Assembly: GCA_028823995.1 (NCBI GenBank) | Contig: JAPPFD010000002.1 | Location: 122,212-186,211 of the forward strand | DNA: 64,000 nucleotides | Source of the DNA: a bacterium | Lineage (GTDB): Bacteria > Actinomycetota > Acidimicrobiia > Spongiisociales > ZC4RG35 | Direction of reading: 5' to 3' | Shown: positions 8,082 to 16,519 of the stretch, piece by piece | How positions within the stretch are numbered: the first letter of the stretch is position 1 | How the letters are laid out: every line of letters starts with the position of its first letter | Translations under genes and position numbers: made by a program | Notes under the pieces: generated by a model | The model's input: the letters and a program-made list of their open reading frames with translations, nothing else | Databases searched by the model: none | Told to the model about the DNA's origin: nothing

Positions 8082-9112
8082 GCACCGGGCCGATCCTCGA
8101 GGCGCGCGGCCTGGCCAAGACCTTTACTTCGAGGCGCTCGATGGGAGACGTGATCCTCCGGAGGCCCACCGAGGAGTTGCAGGCGCTGGAGGACGTGAGT
8201 TTCCAGGTGGTGCGGGGGGAGAGCCTGGGCATCGTCGGCGAGTCGGGGTGCGGCAAGTCCACCCTGGCACGGTGCCTGGTGGGGCTGTACCCACCCACCG
8301 CGGGGCAGACCGTCTACGAGGGGCGGACCTTCGAGGGGAAGCGGTCCTTCTCTGACCGCAAGAAGATCCAGATCGTGTTCCAGGACCCCTACTCGTCTCT
8401 CAACGCCCGGATGACCATCGGCCAGGCACTGCGAGAGGTGCTTCGGGTGCACAAGGTGGTGGCCTCCGACCGGGTGCCGGCCCGGGCGGTGGAGTTGTTG
8501 GCGCTGGTGGGCCTCGACGCCGACATCGCCAACGTGTACCCCCGCCAGTTGTCGGGAGGCCAGCGACAGCGGGTGAACATCGCCCGGGCCCTGGCGGTGG
8601 AGCCCGAGGTGTTGATCGCCGACGAGCCTGTTTCAGCACTGGACGTCTCCATCCAGGCCACGGTCCTGAACCTGCTGGCCTCCCTCCGGGAGCGGCTGGG
8701 GCTGACGCTGATCCTCATCGCCCACGACTTGAGCGTGGTGAGGTACCTGTGCGACCGGGTGGCGGTGATGTACATGGGCCGGATCGTGGAGATCGCCGCC
8801 ACCGAGGAACTCTTCGAGGACCCCCGCCACCCCTACACCCGGGCGCTCCTAGCGGCCGCCCCCAGCCTGGAGAGAAAGAGCCGGGACGACGCCCGGTCGA
8901 TCGGGGGCGATCCTCCCAGTCCCTTCGACCTGCCGGAGGGATGCCCCTTCCATCCCCGCTGCCCGCGGGCCACCGACCACTGCGCTACGGTCCCTCCTCC
9001 CCTGGAGATCGGGCCCGGCGACTCGGTCCACCGGGCCGCCTGCCACTACGCCTGGGCGCCGGTGGCCCCCCACCACACCCCGTTGACCCGAGGAGAGGAG
9101 AACCTCCGATGA
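8078..9112 (+). CDS. Peptide-type ABC transporter ATPase, DppF-like
   Basis: A 344-residue ATPase starting at GTG 8078, which overlaps the previous stop (GTGA). Walker A is GESGCGKS, the Q-loop FQDPYSSLN, the signature LSGGQRQ and Walker B VLIADEPVSALD. The C-terminal motif GCPFHPRCPRATDHC matches the DppF/OppF family. It forms the heterodimeric motor with the DppD-like subunit. Every junction in this operon from 5312 to 9112 is a 4-base overlap, so subunit stoichiometry is probably set by translational coupling. Confidence 0.93.
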   Translation: MSTGPILEARGLAKTFTSRRSMGDVILRRPTEELQALEDVSFQVVRGESLGIVGESGCGKSTLARCLVGLYPPTAGQTVYEGRTFEGKRSFSDRKKIQIVFQDPYSSLNARMTIGQALREVLRVHKVVASDRVPARAVELLALVGLDADIANVYPRQLSGGQRQRVNIARALAVEPEVLIADEPVSALDVSIQATVLNLLASLRERLGLTLILIAHDLSVVRYLCDRVAVMYMGRIVEIAATEELFEDPRHPYTRALLAAAPSLERKSRDDARSIGGDPPSPFDLPEGCPFHPRCPRATDHCATVPPPLEIGPGDSVHRAACHYAWAPVAPHHTPLTRGEENLR

Positions 9113-10305
9113 GCGTGACGATTCTGCAAGCAAGACAGGTCCTGACCGGCGGGGACCGCCCGCCCATTCTGAATGGCGGCGTCCGTGTGAGGGGGTCGAA
9201 GATCGTGGCGGTGGGGCGGGCCGATGACATCCGCGAGCGCGAGGACGAGGTCCTGGACTTTGGCGAGGCCACGCTCCTTCCGGGACTCGTCGAGTGCCAC
9301 GAGCACCTCTCGGGGCACGACCGGTACGCGATCGGCGACCCGAGCGTGGTGGAGCCGCCCATGATGTACGCGCTGGTGGGCGTTTACCACACCCGCCGGC
9401 TGGTGCGAATCGGCGTGACGACCGCCCGGATCCCCGGAGCGCCGGGGCACATCGACCTGATGATCCGCCGCGCCATCCGGGAGGGTTACCTGCTGGGTCC
9501 GAAGATGGTGTGCGCGGGGGAACTGATCGTGATGACCGGAGGGCACGGCTCGATGTGGGGAGCGGAGGTGGACGGTCCCTGGGAAGCCAAGAAGGCCGCC
9601 CGCGCCCAGCTCAAGGCCGGCGCCGACTTCGTGAAGATCGTCGCCTCGGGAGGAGTTGGGATAACCCGGGAGGGAGAGCTCCCCTCCCAGCCGGAGTTGT
9701 CGGTGGTGGAGATGGCCGCCGCAGCGGAGGCGGTGCATTCGGCCGACCGGCGCATCACCGCCCATGCCGACGGGGTTCCGGGGATCTCCAATGCCCTGGA
9801 GGCGGGGGTGGACTGCATCGAGCACGGGATCTACCTGAACGCCGACCACGCCAAGTTCATGGCCGACAACGGGGTGGCGATGGTGCCCACCCTCTCCACC
9901 ATGCAGGGCATTTATCACCACGGCATCGAGTACGGGATGCCCGAGACCTGGATCCCGATCGCCGAGGCGATCCTCGAGCCTCACCTCGAGTCCTTCCGCC
10001 ATGCCCTGGAGGCGGGGGTCCACTTCGCGGCCGGCACCGACGGGTTCGGCGACATCGTGGACGAGATGATCATCTTCACCACCTTCGGGATCGACAACTA
10101 CAGGGCCATCCAGTCGGCCACCCGGGACGCGGCGCTGGTCATCTCACCACGTCCCGACTTCGGGGTGCTGGAGAAGGGCAAGGCCGCCGACATCATCGCG
10201 GTGGATGGCGACCCGCTGGACGATCTGAATGTGCTGCGGTCGGTCCAGTTCGTGATGATCGACGGAGAGGTACTGGTCTCCGGCGGTTCGGTAAGAGAGG
10301 AGTGA
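9109..10305 (+). CDS. Metal-dependent amidohydrolase (imidazolonepropionase/prolidase-like)
   Basis: A 398-residue cytoplasmic enzyme of the amidohydrolase superfamily. The order is LPGLVECHEHLSG (the HxH metal motif, with Glu-Cys before it), FVKIVASGGV (Lys, possibly carbamylated), ITAHADG (His), GVDCIEHG (His) and AAGTDG (Asp), followed by a C-terminal GVLEKGKAADIIAVDGDPL composite-barrel segment. This is the ligand order of the imidazolonepropionase/Xaa-Pro dipeptidase-like subgroup. It is the sixth gene of the importer operon (ATGA overlap), so it probably hydrolyses the imported compound, perhaps a cyclic or Pro-containing peptide. Confidence 0.87.
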   Translation: MSVTILQARQVLTGGDRPPILNGGVRVRGSKIVAVGRADDIREREDEVLDFGEATLLPGLVECHEHLSGHDRYAIGDPSVVEPPMMYALVGVYHTRRLVRIGVTTARIPGAPGHIDLMIRRAIREGYLLGPKMVCAGELIVMTGGHGSMWGAEVDGPWEAKKAARAQLKAGADFVKIVASGGVGITREGELPSQPELSVVEMAAAAEAVHSADRRITAHADGVPGISNALEAGVDCIEHGIYLNADHAKFMADNGVAMVPTLSTMQGIYHHGIEYGMPETWIPIAEAILEPHLESFRHALEAGVHFAAGTDGFGDIVDEMIIFTTFGIDNYRAIQSATRDAALVISPRPDFGVLEKGKAADIIAVDGDPLDDLNVLRSVQFVMIDGEVLVSGGSVREE

Positions 10306-10309
10306 GAGA

Positions 10310-11314
10310 ATGGATGTTGGATTCCCAGAGTTGTTCCAAGCCGCGTTGGAATCGGTGCGGCGCTGCCAGGTAACCGCCGATGAGCGAGTGGTCGTCTACA
10401 CCGATTCGGAGAAGAACCCAGCGATGGTCGAAGCCTGGTACGCCGCCGCCCTGGCCACCGGCGCCGACGTCACCCTGATCCGGGCCACCGCCCGGTTCCC
10501 CGAGACCGATCCCCCCGAGGTGGCTCTCACCGCCATGAGATCGGCCGACATCATCTTCGACCTCGCCTCCAACACCTGGCTGTACGCGCCCGGCCTGCCT
10601 CCCATCATCCAGGCAGGCGCCCGGATCCTCCAAGTCCTGGTACCCGAGCGTTCCATCATCGACCGGCCCCCCACCGACGATATCCTGTGGAGAGCCGACG
10701 TCTCAGAGGCGCTGACCGCCGACACCCAGGAGATCCACATCACCAGTCCCCTGGGGACCGACCTGCGGGGCAGGCGGGGCGACAGCCCGTGGCATGCCCA
10801 GCGGGGCTATGTGTGGGAGTCGCAACAGTGGGACAGCTACGGGGTGTGCATGATCAACTGCGCTCCGGAGGTGGAGACCGTAGAAGGAGTGGTCTACTTC
10901 AACGGCCCGATGATCCTCTTCCCGCAGTACTGCTACACCACCAAGAGGCCGATCCGAGTCGAGGTGGAAGCCGGACGGATCGTCCACATCGACACCGACC
11001 ACGAGGAGGCCCGGACCTTCGACCGCTGGATCCGCCAGTTCGACGACCCCAACCTGTACGTGGTGGCCCATCTCGGCTTCGGATTCGACCCGAGGGCTGA
11101 CCTGGAGTCGTTCGACCTGGCCGCCTGGGAGAGCTACTACGGGGGCGTGGTGGTGGCCTTCGGCGCCAACACCGCTCCCCAACTCGGCGGAGGCACAAGC
11201 GCCACGGGCCACATGGACGGCATCCTCCTGGAAGCCAACCTCACCCTGGACGGCGTCCCGATCATCGAGAACGGCGAATTCGTGGAGTCGACCGGCCTGC
11301 GCTCACCCGGCTGA
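10310..11314 (+). CDS. NicX/M29-aminopeptidase-like metalloprotein
   Basis: A 334-residue protein 4 bp after the amidohydrolase gene. Its N-terminal Rossmann-like half (ERVVVYTDSEKNPAMVEAWYAAA, ADVTLIRATARFPETDPPE) and the end motif GGGTSATGHMDGILLEANLTLDG resemble the family shared by M29 aminopeptidases and the ring-opening dioxygenase NicX. The His-x-Asp in GHMDG is a likely metal site. M29 peptidase and aromatic-ring dioxygenase activities cannot be separated here. As the operon's last gene it probably acts downstream of the amidohydrolase. Family assignment is by recognition, not alignment. Confidence 0.6.
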   Translation: MDVGFPELFQAALESVRRCQVTADERVVVYTDSEKNPAMVEAWYAAALATGADVTLIRATARFPETDPPEVALTAMRSADIIFDLASNTWLYAPGLPPIIQAGARILQVLVPERSIIDRPPTDDILWRADVSEALTADTQEIHITSPLGTDLRGRRGDSPWHAQRGYVWESQQWDSYGVCMINCAPEVETVEGVVYFNGPMILFPQYCYTTKRPIRVEVEAGRIVHIDTDHEEARTFDRWIRQFDDPNLYVVAHLGFGFDPRADLESFDLAAWESYYGGVVVAFGANTAPQLGGGTSATGHMDGILLEANLTLDGVPIIENGEFVESTGLRSPG

Positions 11315-11378
11315 CCCCACCAGCGGACAGGAATACACTCGGCGCCATGGGAAGAAGCTTGTTTGTGATCGGTTTGGC

Positions 11379-11846
11379 GTGTCAAGACTGACCGCAGCCA
11401 CGGACGGGTCTGCGGACAGCCCCGCACCGGGACATGGCGGTTGGGCGTGGGTCACCGCCGAAGGGACCTGGTGGTGGGGAAACCATCCAGAAACAACCAA
11501 CAACCGCATGGAATTGACAGCTGTGCTGAAGCTGCTGGAATCGCATCCCGACCGGCCGTTGTTGATCCAGACGGACAGCACCTACGTGCTGAACATCTTC
11601 ACCAACGAGCTAAACGGGTGGGGAAGGAAGGGCAGACGAACAGCCAAGGGCACCAAACTCAAGAACTTCGACCTGATAAAACTGATCGATAACCTCCTAC
11701 AGGAGAGAGAACACTCACTGGGGATGGGTCCGAAGCCAGACCAATGGAAATGGGTCGGAGGACCCAAACGTCAATCCCTCAACAAAAGCGCGGACCGGTT
11801 AGCCGGCTTTGCGAGATCCCAAGCAAAACTTGGACATTGGCGCTGA
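11379..11846 (+). CDS. rnhA: Ribonuclease HI
   Basis: A 155-residue type 1 RNase H that degrades the RNA strand of RNA-DNA hybrids. The DEDD residues are visible: Asp9 (TDGS), Glu45 (MELTAVL), Asp66 (QTDSTYV) and Asp139 (NKSADRLA). The core is the usual length. The flexible loop that normally carries a His before the last Asp (KGH.GH...) reads WVGGPKRQSLNKSAD here, without histidine. GTG 11379 is the start; an ATG upstream opens only a short ORF in another frame. It lies 64 bp after the transporter operon. Confidence 0.9.
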   Translation: MSRLTAATDGSADSPAPGHGGWAWVTAEGTWWWGNHPETTNNRMELTAVLKLLESHPDRPLLIQTDSTYVLNIFTNELNGWGRKGRRTAKGTKLKNFDLIKLIDNLLQEREHSLGMGPKPDQWKWVGGPKRQSLNKSADRLAGFARSQAKLGHWR

Positions 11847-11884
11847 CGTGCGTGTGCCCACTCGGGAACATCAGGTGAGCCGCG

Positions 11885-12679
11885 TTGGGTGACGTCGGCT
11901 TCGATGGGATCGCAGACGAGTTTGAGTCGGACATCTACGGCTCTACCAAGGGCGCCGTCCGGCTGGCCGTCCTCTGGAGCGTGCTGAACGAGGATGTGCC
12001 GGCATTGCGTGGTCAACCCATGCGCATCCTTGACGCCGGAGGTGGGTCTGGACACATGGCGGTGCGGCTGGCCAGGGTGGGCCATTCGGTGGTCCTGTGT
12101 GACGTCTCCGAGGAGATGCTCACCAAAGCAGCTCAAAGGGCCGCTGAGGCTGAAGTCGCCTATGCAATCGAGATCCGCCACATGCCAATACAGGAGTACG
12201 CGAACATCACAGACCACAGGTTCGACCTCGTTCTGTGTCATGCAGTCCTTGAATGGCTCGAAGACCCGAAGTCTGCCATCAGAGACCTGGCGCGGCTGGT
12301 GAAGCCGGGAGGTCAGCTCTCTGTGATGTTCTATAACCGCTTCGCGTCGCTCCTCAAGCGAACCCTCGCCGGGGACTTCGAAGCCGCCCTCGGTGACTTT
12401 CAGACCGGCCCGATCAGGCGGGGGTGGGGCAAGGGTGCGACTGCCCTGGACTACGAGATGGTGGTCTCGTGGCTGCAGGAGCAGCATCTGGAAGTGAAGG
12501 CGAAGGCGGGCATCCGGATCTTCCACGATCATGTGGTCGACAAACTGGATGATCCGCAGAGGCTCGCTCAGCTCATAGGACTGGAGAAGGCGGTTTGTCG
12601 GTCCGAACCCTTCGCGTCACTCGGGCAGCACACCCACCTGACTTGCCGGTTGGCTGAACTCCCTGCGGAGGACGCCTGA
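11885..12679 (+). CDS. cmoM: CmoM-like tRNA 5-carboxymethoxyuridine methyltransferase
   Basis: A 264-residue class I SAM methyltransferase. Its similarity to E. coli CmoM (formerly SmtA) runs the full length: FDGIADEFESDIYGSTKG at the N-terminus, ILDAGGGSG (SAM site, about 48-56), CHAVLEWLEDP, SVMFYN, GIRIFHDH and EPFASLGQHTHLT. CmoM methylates the wobble-base carboxymethoxyuridine of certain tRNAs. The start is TTG 11885, with AGGTGAG five bases upstream. The partner enzymes CmoA and CmoB are not in this window. Methyltransferase class is certain; the CmoM role is likely. Confidence 0.82.
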   Translation: MGDVGFDGIADEFESDIYGSTKGAVRLAVLWSVLNEDVPALRGQPMRILDAGGGSGHMAVRLARVGHSVVLCDVSEEMLTKAAQRAAEAEVAYAIEIRHMPIQEYANITDHRFDLVLCHAVLEWLEDPKSAIRDLARLVKPGGQLSVMFYNRFASLLKRTLAGDFEAALGDFQTGPIRRGWGKGATALDYEMVVSWLQEQHLEVKAKAGIRIFHDHVVDKLDDPQRLAQLIGLEKAVCRSEPFASLGQHTHLTCRLAELPAEDA

Positions 12680-12695
12680 GACTATCCGTGTCTCC

Positions 12696-13226
12696 TCAAC
12701 CAGGGAGGAAATCCGGAGGACGCCGCCGCGCCGGCGCCTCGATCAGTTCGATGATCACGCCCAGTTCCGGTTCGGTGTCGATGTAGGCGAAACCGCCGTC
12801 TCCGTCCAATCCGTGGCCGAAGCCTGCCATCAGGACCTCGTACCCGGCCTCTTGCATCACCTCGACCTCGGTCTCGATCGAGTCGACCAAGATCCCCAGG
12901 TGGTGGAGGCCCTCCCCCCGCCGCTCCAGCCAGTCCTCGTAGATGTTGGGACCGTCCAGCGATTGGACCAACTCGACCTGCGGATTGACGCCGCGCCAGG
13001 CGACCTTCATCCGATAATCAGCCGGTTCCCCGAGGTAGCTGAGGGAGCGGACGTTGTCGGATGAGTAGACGTACCCCTTCCAGCCCTTGAGACCCCACAT
13101 CCCGATGTACATTTCGAGGGCGCGATCGATGTCCTTGACGACTATGCCGATCTGGCTCACCGGCTTCCCACCGAGGATGGGAACCTCTTTGCGAGCCATC
13201 TCGCCGAACCCGCTTCCGGACTTCAC
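12696..13226 (-). CDS. VOC (glyoxalase/epimerase-like) protein
   Basis: A 176-residue vicinal-oxygen-chelate protein with two beta-alpha-beta-beta-beta modules. Module 1 has VSQIGIVVKDIDRALEMY with Gln where many relatives have the first metal His, then NPQVELVQ with a Glu. Module 2 has GLHHLGILVDSI (His) and VIIELIEAP (Glu). The pattern resembles methylmalonyl-CoA epimerase, with which a role in propionyl-CoA metabolism would agree, but the substitution makes the substrate uncertain. It converges with the cmoM-like gene at a 16-bp gap. Confidence 0.78.
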   Translation of the reverse strand: MKSGSGFGEMARKEVPILGGKPVSQIGIVVKDIDRALEMYIGMWGLKGWKGYVYSSDNVRSLSYLGEPADYRMKVAWRGVNPQVELVQSLDGPNIYEDWLERRGEGLHHLGILVDSIETEVEVMQEAGYEVLMAGFGHGLDGDGGFAYIDTEPELGVIIELIEAPARRRPPDFLPG

Positions 13227-13398
13227 CGACGCCTGCCTTTGATAGCGATGTGTTCGGAACTGTACAACGCAGTGTCGGAGTCGCGGCGGAGAAGGTGGCT
13301 GTCACTGATTCCCTCAACAGCAGGCGACAGGTAGGCAGATGAAAAGCTAGAGTCTCACATGGGCACGTTTTCTATCCAAGCCGACCTGGGGGAATGCA

Positions 13399-14700
13399 AT
13401 GCGGCTCGATGTCGTGAACGGGCATGTCGTCACCGGTGATGGCCGTTCGTACTTAGAGGACGCCTCCGTCACGACCGAAGACGGATTGATCACTGGCATT
13501 CACAGGATCCGACACCTCCCCTACCGGGTGTACTCGCATCGGGTCCTCGACACCCAGGGCGGTCTCATACTGCCCGGGCTCATGAATATCCACTCCCACG
13601 TGGTCAGCTTCGGTCCGCTCTGTCCGGGGCTTCCAAGAGAGGCCGCTCCCAAAGAGAGGATTCTCGCCAACCTCGACACCCACCTGCTCCAGGGGACGAC
13701 CACCGTGCTCAGCCTGGACGGCTTTGCCCTGCCCTTCGAGAACGACGCAACCAACAAACTCCATCCGGTCAATGTCAAGATGGCGACTCTCCACACGCCG
13801 AAGAACGTCGCCTCCGGAGAGATGGGAGGCAACCGTCTCCCCCCGCATCACCGCGGCTTCACCGCCGCCGAAGCTGTGTCGGCGGGTGCGGTGGCCATGG
13901 GAGAAGTCGGCTCCTGGGCCACCACCGGCGCGACGTACGAGAAGAACCTGCGGCTGGAACAGCCGATTTCGGTGCACGACGCACTCGCTCTGGATGGCGC
14001 TTACCTGGCGGGCGACGACCTCGCAGTGGAGCGGATCATCCAGAGGGCAGGTCTCGGGCCCATGTCGCTGGATGAGGCCAAGACGCTGGTGAGGGAAACC
14101 AGCGTCGAGCCGATGGCGGTGGCCAAGGAAGCGATACTGGAAACCATCGACTTCGCGCCGAGGCTGGGGATACCCGCCCTGTGCCACACCGAACCGGACA
14201 CCTACGACGTTGTCCGGGAGGTCGCCCGGGAGATCGGCAATAAGTTGGTGGCGCTGCACGTCAACTACCACGCCGCGGCCGAGGAGGCGGTCGGGATGGC
14301 GAGGGAAGTCAGGGGTCACGGGGGTTTCGTGGAGGTGATCACCGCCGACCACTTCGGCGCAGGCCAGCTGGAGCCGAGTCCGGATACGGCCTTCGCCCTG
14401 CTTTCGGAAGGGCTGGTGGATGTGCTGTCCACCGACTATTCGGGCGGCTATCACGACGCCATCCTGTTGTTCATCCAGAAGGCCGTGGAACACGGGGCGG
14501 TCTCTCTCCCCCAGGCCGTGAGACTGGCCACCAGTTCCCCCGCCGGCATCATTCCCGGCCTGGCTCCCCGGAAGGGCCTCATCGAGCCGGGACACGTCGC
14601 CGACCTGGTGGTGGTGGACAGAGACGACATCACCCGCGTGAGAACCGTCATCGTCGGCGGTCGGATCGTGGTTGAGGACGGACGCCGGGTAGACCGCTAA
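13399..14700 (+). CDS. Metal-dependent amidohydrolase, dihydroorotase-like composite type
   Basis: A 433-residue amidohydrolase. ILPGLMNIHSHVVSFG gives the HxH site, GTTTVLSLDGFA follows, CHTEPD and VALHVNYH supply further His ligands, and VLSTDYSGG gives the Asp. The end GLIEPGHVADLVVVDRDDITRVRTVIVGGRIV is the composite beta-sandwich part found in enamidase, deacetylase and cyclic-amide hydrolases. GGGGGAA precedes the ATG. Its closeness to the hydantoinase pair hints at an amide or cyclic-amide substrate. Confidence 0.82.
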   Translation: MRLDVVNGHVVTGDGRSYLEDASVTTEDGLITGIHRIRHLPYRVYSHRVLDTQGGLILPGLMNIHSHVVSFGPLCPGLPREAAPKERILANLDTHLLQGTTTVLSLDGFALPFENDATNKLHPVNVKMATLHTPKNVASGEMGGNRLPPHHRGFTAAEAVSAGAVAMGEVGSWATTGATYEKNLRLEQPISVHDALALDGAYLAGDDLAVERIIQRAGLGPMSLDEAKTLVRETSVEPMAVAKEAILETIDFAPRLGIPALCHTEPDTYDVVREVAREIGNKLVALHVNYHAAAEEAVGMAREVRGHGGFVEVITADHFGAGQLEPSPDTAFALLSEGLVDVLSTDYSGGYHDAILLFIQKAVEHGAVSLPQAVRLATSSPAGIIPGLAPRKGLIEPGHVADLVVVDRDDITRVRTVIVGGRIVVEDGRRVDR

Positions 14701-14730
14701 AGCACCCAGTGCCCGTTTCCGGTCTCCGGC

Positions 14731-16224
14731 CTAGTCGCTCCTGGGGAAGCCGAGGTCGACTCCCCGGTGCATCGGATCCGCCCACCGGCTGGTTATGACC
14801 TTCTGTCGCGTGTAGAAGTGCACGCCTTCAGGCCCGTAGATGGCATGGGTCCCGAAGATCGAGCTCTTCCAGCCGCCGAAAGAGTAGAACGACAGCGGCA
14901 CCGGTATCGGCACGTTGATGCCGACCATGCCGACCTGTACCTCGTTCTGGAACTTGCGGGCGGCGCCGCCGTCACTGGTGAACACGGCCGTCCCGTTCCC
15001 GAACGGGTTGTCGTTGATCAGCTCGATGGCCTCGCCGTAGGAGTCGAGCCGGACGGTTGACAGGACCGGCCCGAAGATCTCGTCGGTGTATACCGACATC
15101 TCGGGGGTGACCTGGTCGAACAGGGTGGGGCCGAGGAAGAAGCCGTCCTCGTGGCCGTCGACTTGGAAGTCCCGGCCGTCGACCAACAGCTTGGCGCCTG
15201 CCTCCTCTCCAGCGTCAACGTATCCGGCGACGCGGTCCTTGGCCTCCTTGGTGATGAGGGGCCCCATCTCGGATCCCTCGTCGAGACCGGGCGCCACCTT
15301 GAGGTTGGCGATCCGCTCCTCTATCTTCGGAATCAGGGCGTCGGCGGCGTCGCCGACGGTGACAACCACCGATATCGCCATGCACCGTTCCCCGGCGGCC
15401 CCGTACCCGGCGGACACCGCCGAGTCGGCGGCGAGGTCCATGTCGGCGTCGGGCAGCACGACCATGTGATTCTTGGCCCCGCCCAGGGCCTGGACCCGCT
15501 TGCCGTGCCTGGTCCCCGTCTCATACACGTAGCGAGCGATCGGCGTGGAACCGACGAAGGAGACGGCGGCCACATCCGGGTGGGTCAGAAGCGCATCCAC
15601 CGCTACCTTGTCGCCGTGGACCACGTTGAACACCCCGTCCGGAAGCCCGGCCTCGGCGAACAACTCCGCCGCCAGATTCGACGCTGAAGGGTCTCTCTCA
15701 GACGGCTTCAAGATGAAAGTGTTGCCGCAGGCGATGGCTATCGGATACATCCACATGGGTACCATCGTCGGGAAGTTGAACGGTGTTATGCCCGCCACGA
15801 CACCCAGTGGCTGTCGTATGGTGAACGTGTCGACACCGGTGGAGACCTGCTCGGAGTACTCCCCTTTGAGGAGATGGGCGATGTTGCAGGCGAACTCGAC
15901 GACTTCGAGGCCTCGCTGAACCTCGCCGAGGGCATCGTCGAGCGTCTTCCCGTGCTCCGCGGTGAGCAGCCTCGCCATGTCGAGGCGGCGGGAGGCCACC
16001 AACTCCCGGAACGCAAACATGATGTTCTGGCGTCTGGTTACCGGAGACCGGCCCCACTCGGCGAACGCCTCTCTGGCAGTCGACACCGCGGCGTCGACCT
16101 CCGCCCCGTCAGCGAAAGCGACAGCAGCCGTCTGCTGCCCGGTGGCCGGGTTGTAGACCGGTCCCGTCCTATCCGAGGTCCCTGTCCAGGGAGCGCCCCC
16201 GATCCAGTGGGTGATCGTGTCCAT
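14731..16224 (-). CDS. mmsA: CoA-acylating methylmalonate-semialdehyde dehydrogenase
   Basis: A 497-residue aldehyde dehydrogenase of the MmsA type, which converts methylmalonate or malonate semialdehyde to propionyl-CoA or acetyl-CoA with NAD and CoA, in valine, uracil and beta-alanine breakdown. The family motif ITPFNFPTMVPMWM with the catalytic Asn is near 147-160, and the nucleophile Cys is in GAAGERCMAIS near 281. The ATG at 16224 is preferred to the GTG three bases upstream because GGAGGA lies eight bases before it. It is divergent from the hydantoinase pair and converges with the amidohydrolase gene. Confidence 0.93.
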   Translation of the reverse strand: MDTITHWIGGAPWTGTSDRTGPVYNPATGQQTAAVAFADGAEVDAAVSTAREAFAEWGRSPVTRRQNIMFAFRELVASRRLDMARLLTAEHGKTLDDALGEVQRGLEVVEFACNIAHLLKGEYSEQVSTGVDTFTIRQPLGVVAGITPFNFPTMVPMWMYPIAIACGNTFILKPSERDPSASNLAAELFAEAGLPDGVFNVVHGDKVAVDALLTHPDVAAVSFVGSTPIARYVYETGTRHGKRVQALGGAKNHMVVLPDADMDLAADSAVSAGYGAAGERCMAISVVVTVGDAADALIPKIEERIANLKVAPGLDEGSEMGPLITKEAKDRVAGYVDAGEEAGAKLLVDGRDFQVDGHEDGFFLGPTLFDQVTPEMSVYTDEIFGPVLSTVRLDSYGEAIELINDNPFGNGTAVFTSDGGAARKFQNEVQVGMVGINVPIPVPLSFYSFGGWKSSIFGTHAIYGPEGVHFYTRQKVITSRWADPMHRGVDLGFPRSD

Positions 16225-16386
16225 CACTCGTCTCCTCCGTTCAAGAGCTCAGGCTCCCGAAATCGCCACCATGTTCAAGAATGCCGTGAGGCGTTACTGC
16301 TCGACAACGTCGGGCCCAAGAATTATATCAATGCTGCCGGGGGGTCGGCCCCGACATCTCCCTTCGACACCCATCACGGACCCTGT

Positions 16387-16403
16387 TGTGACATTTTGTC
16401 ACA
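16387..16403. promoter_or_regulatory. CRP-like inverted repeat between mmsA and the hydantoinase pair
   Basis: TGTGAC, five bases, GTCACA is a perfect 6-bp dyad in the 295-bp divergent intergenic region. It resembles a CRP/FNR-family site (TGTGA-N6-TCACA), but the spacer between TGTGA and TCACA is seven. It is 117 bp from hyuA and about 163 bp from mmsA and could serve either promoter. Confidence 0.5.
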
Positions 16404-16519
16404 TTCCTAAGATACGGCCCTATGTCATATCGATCCCCCGGACCCGACCGGCACCTTGGGGTGGCCGTCGACGGAGTAATGGCGACCGGCTGTGAGGCGA
16501 ATCGGAGGCTGACTTACGC

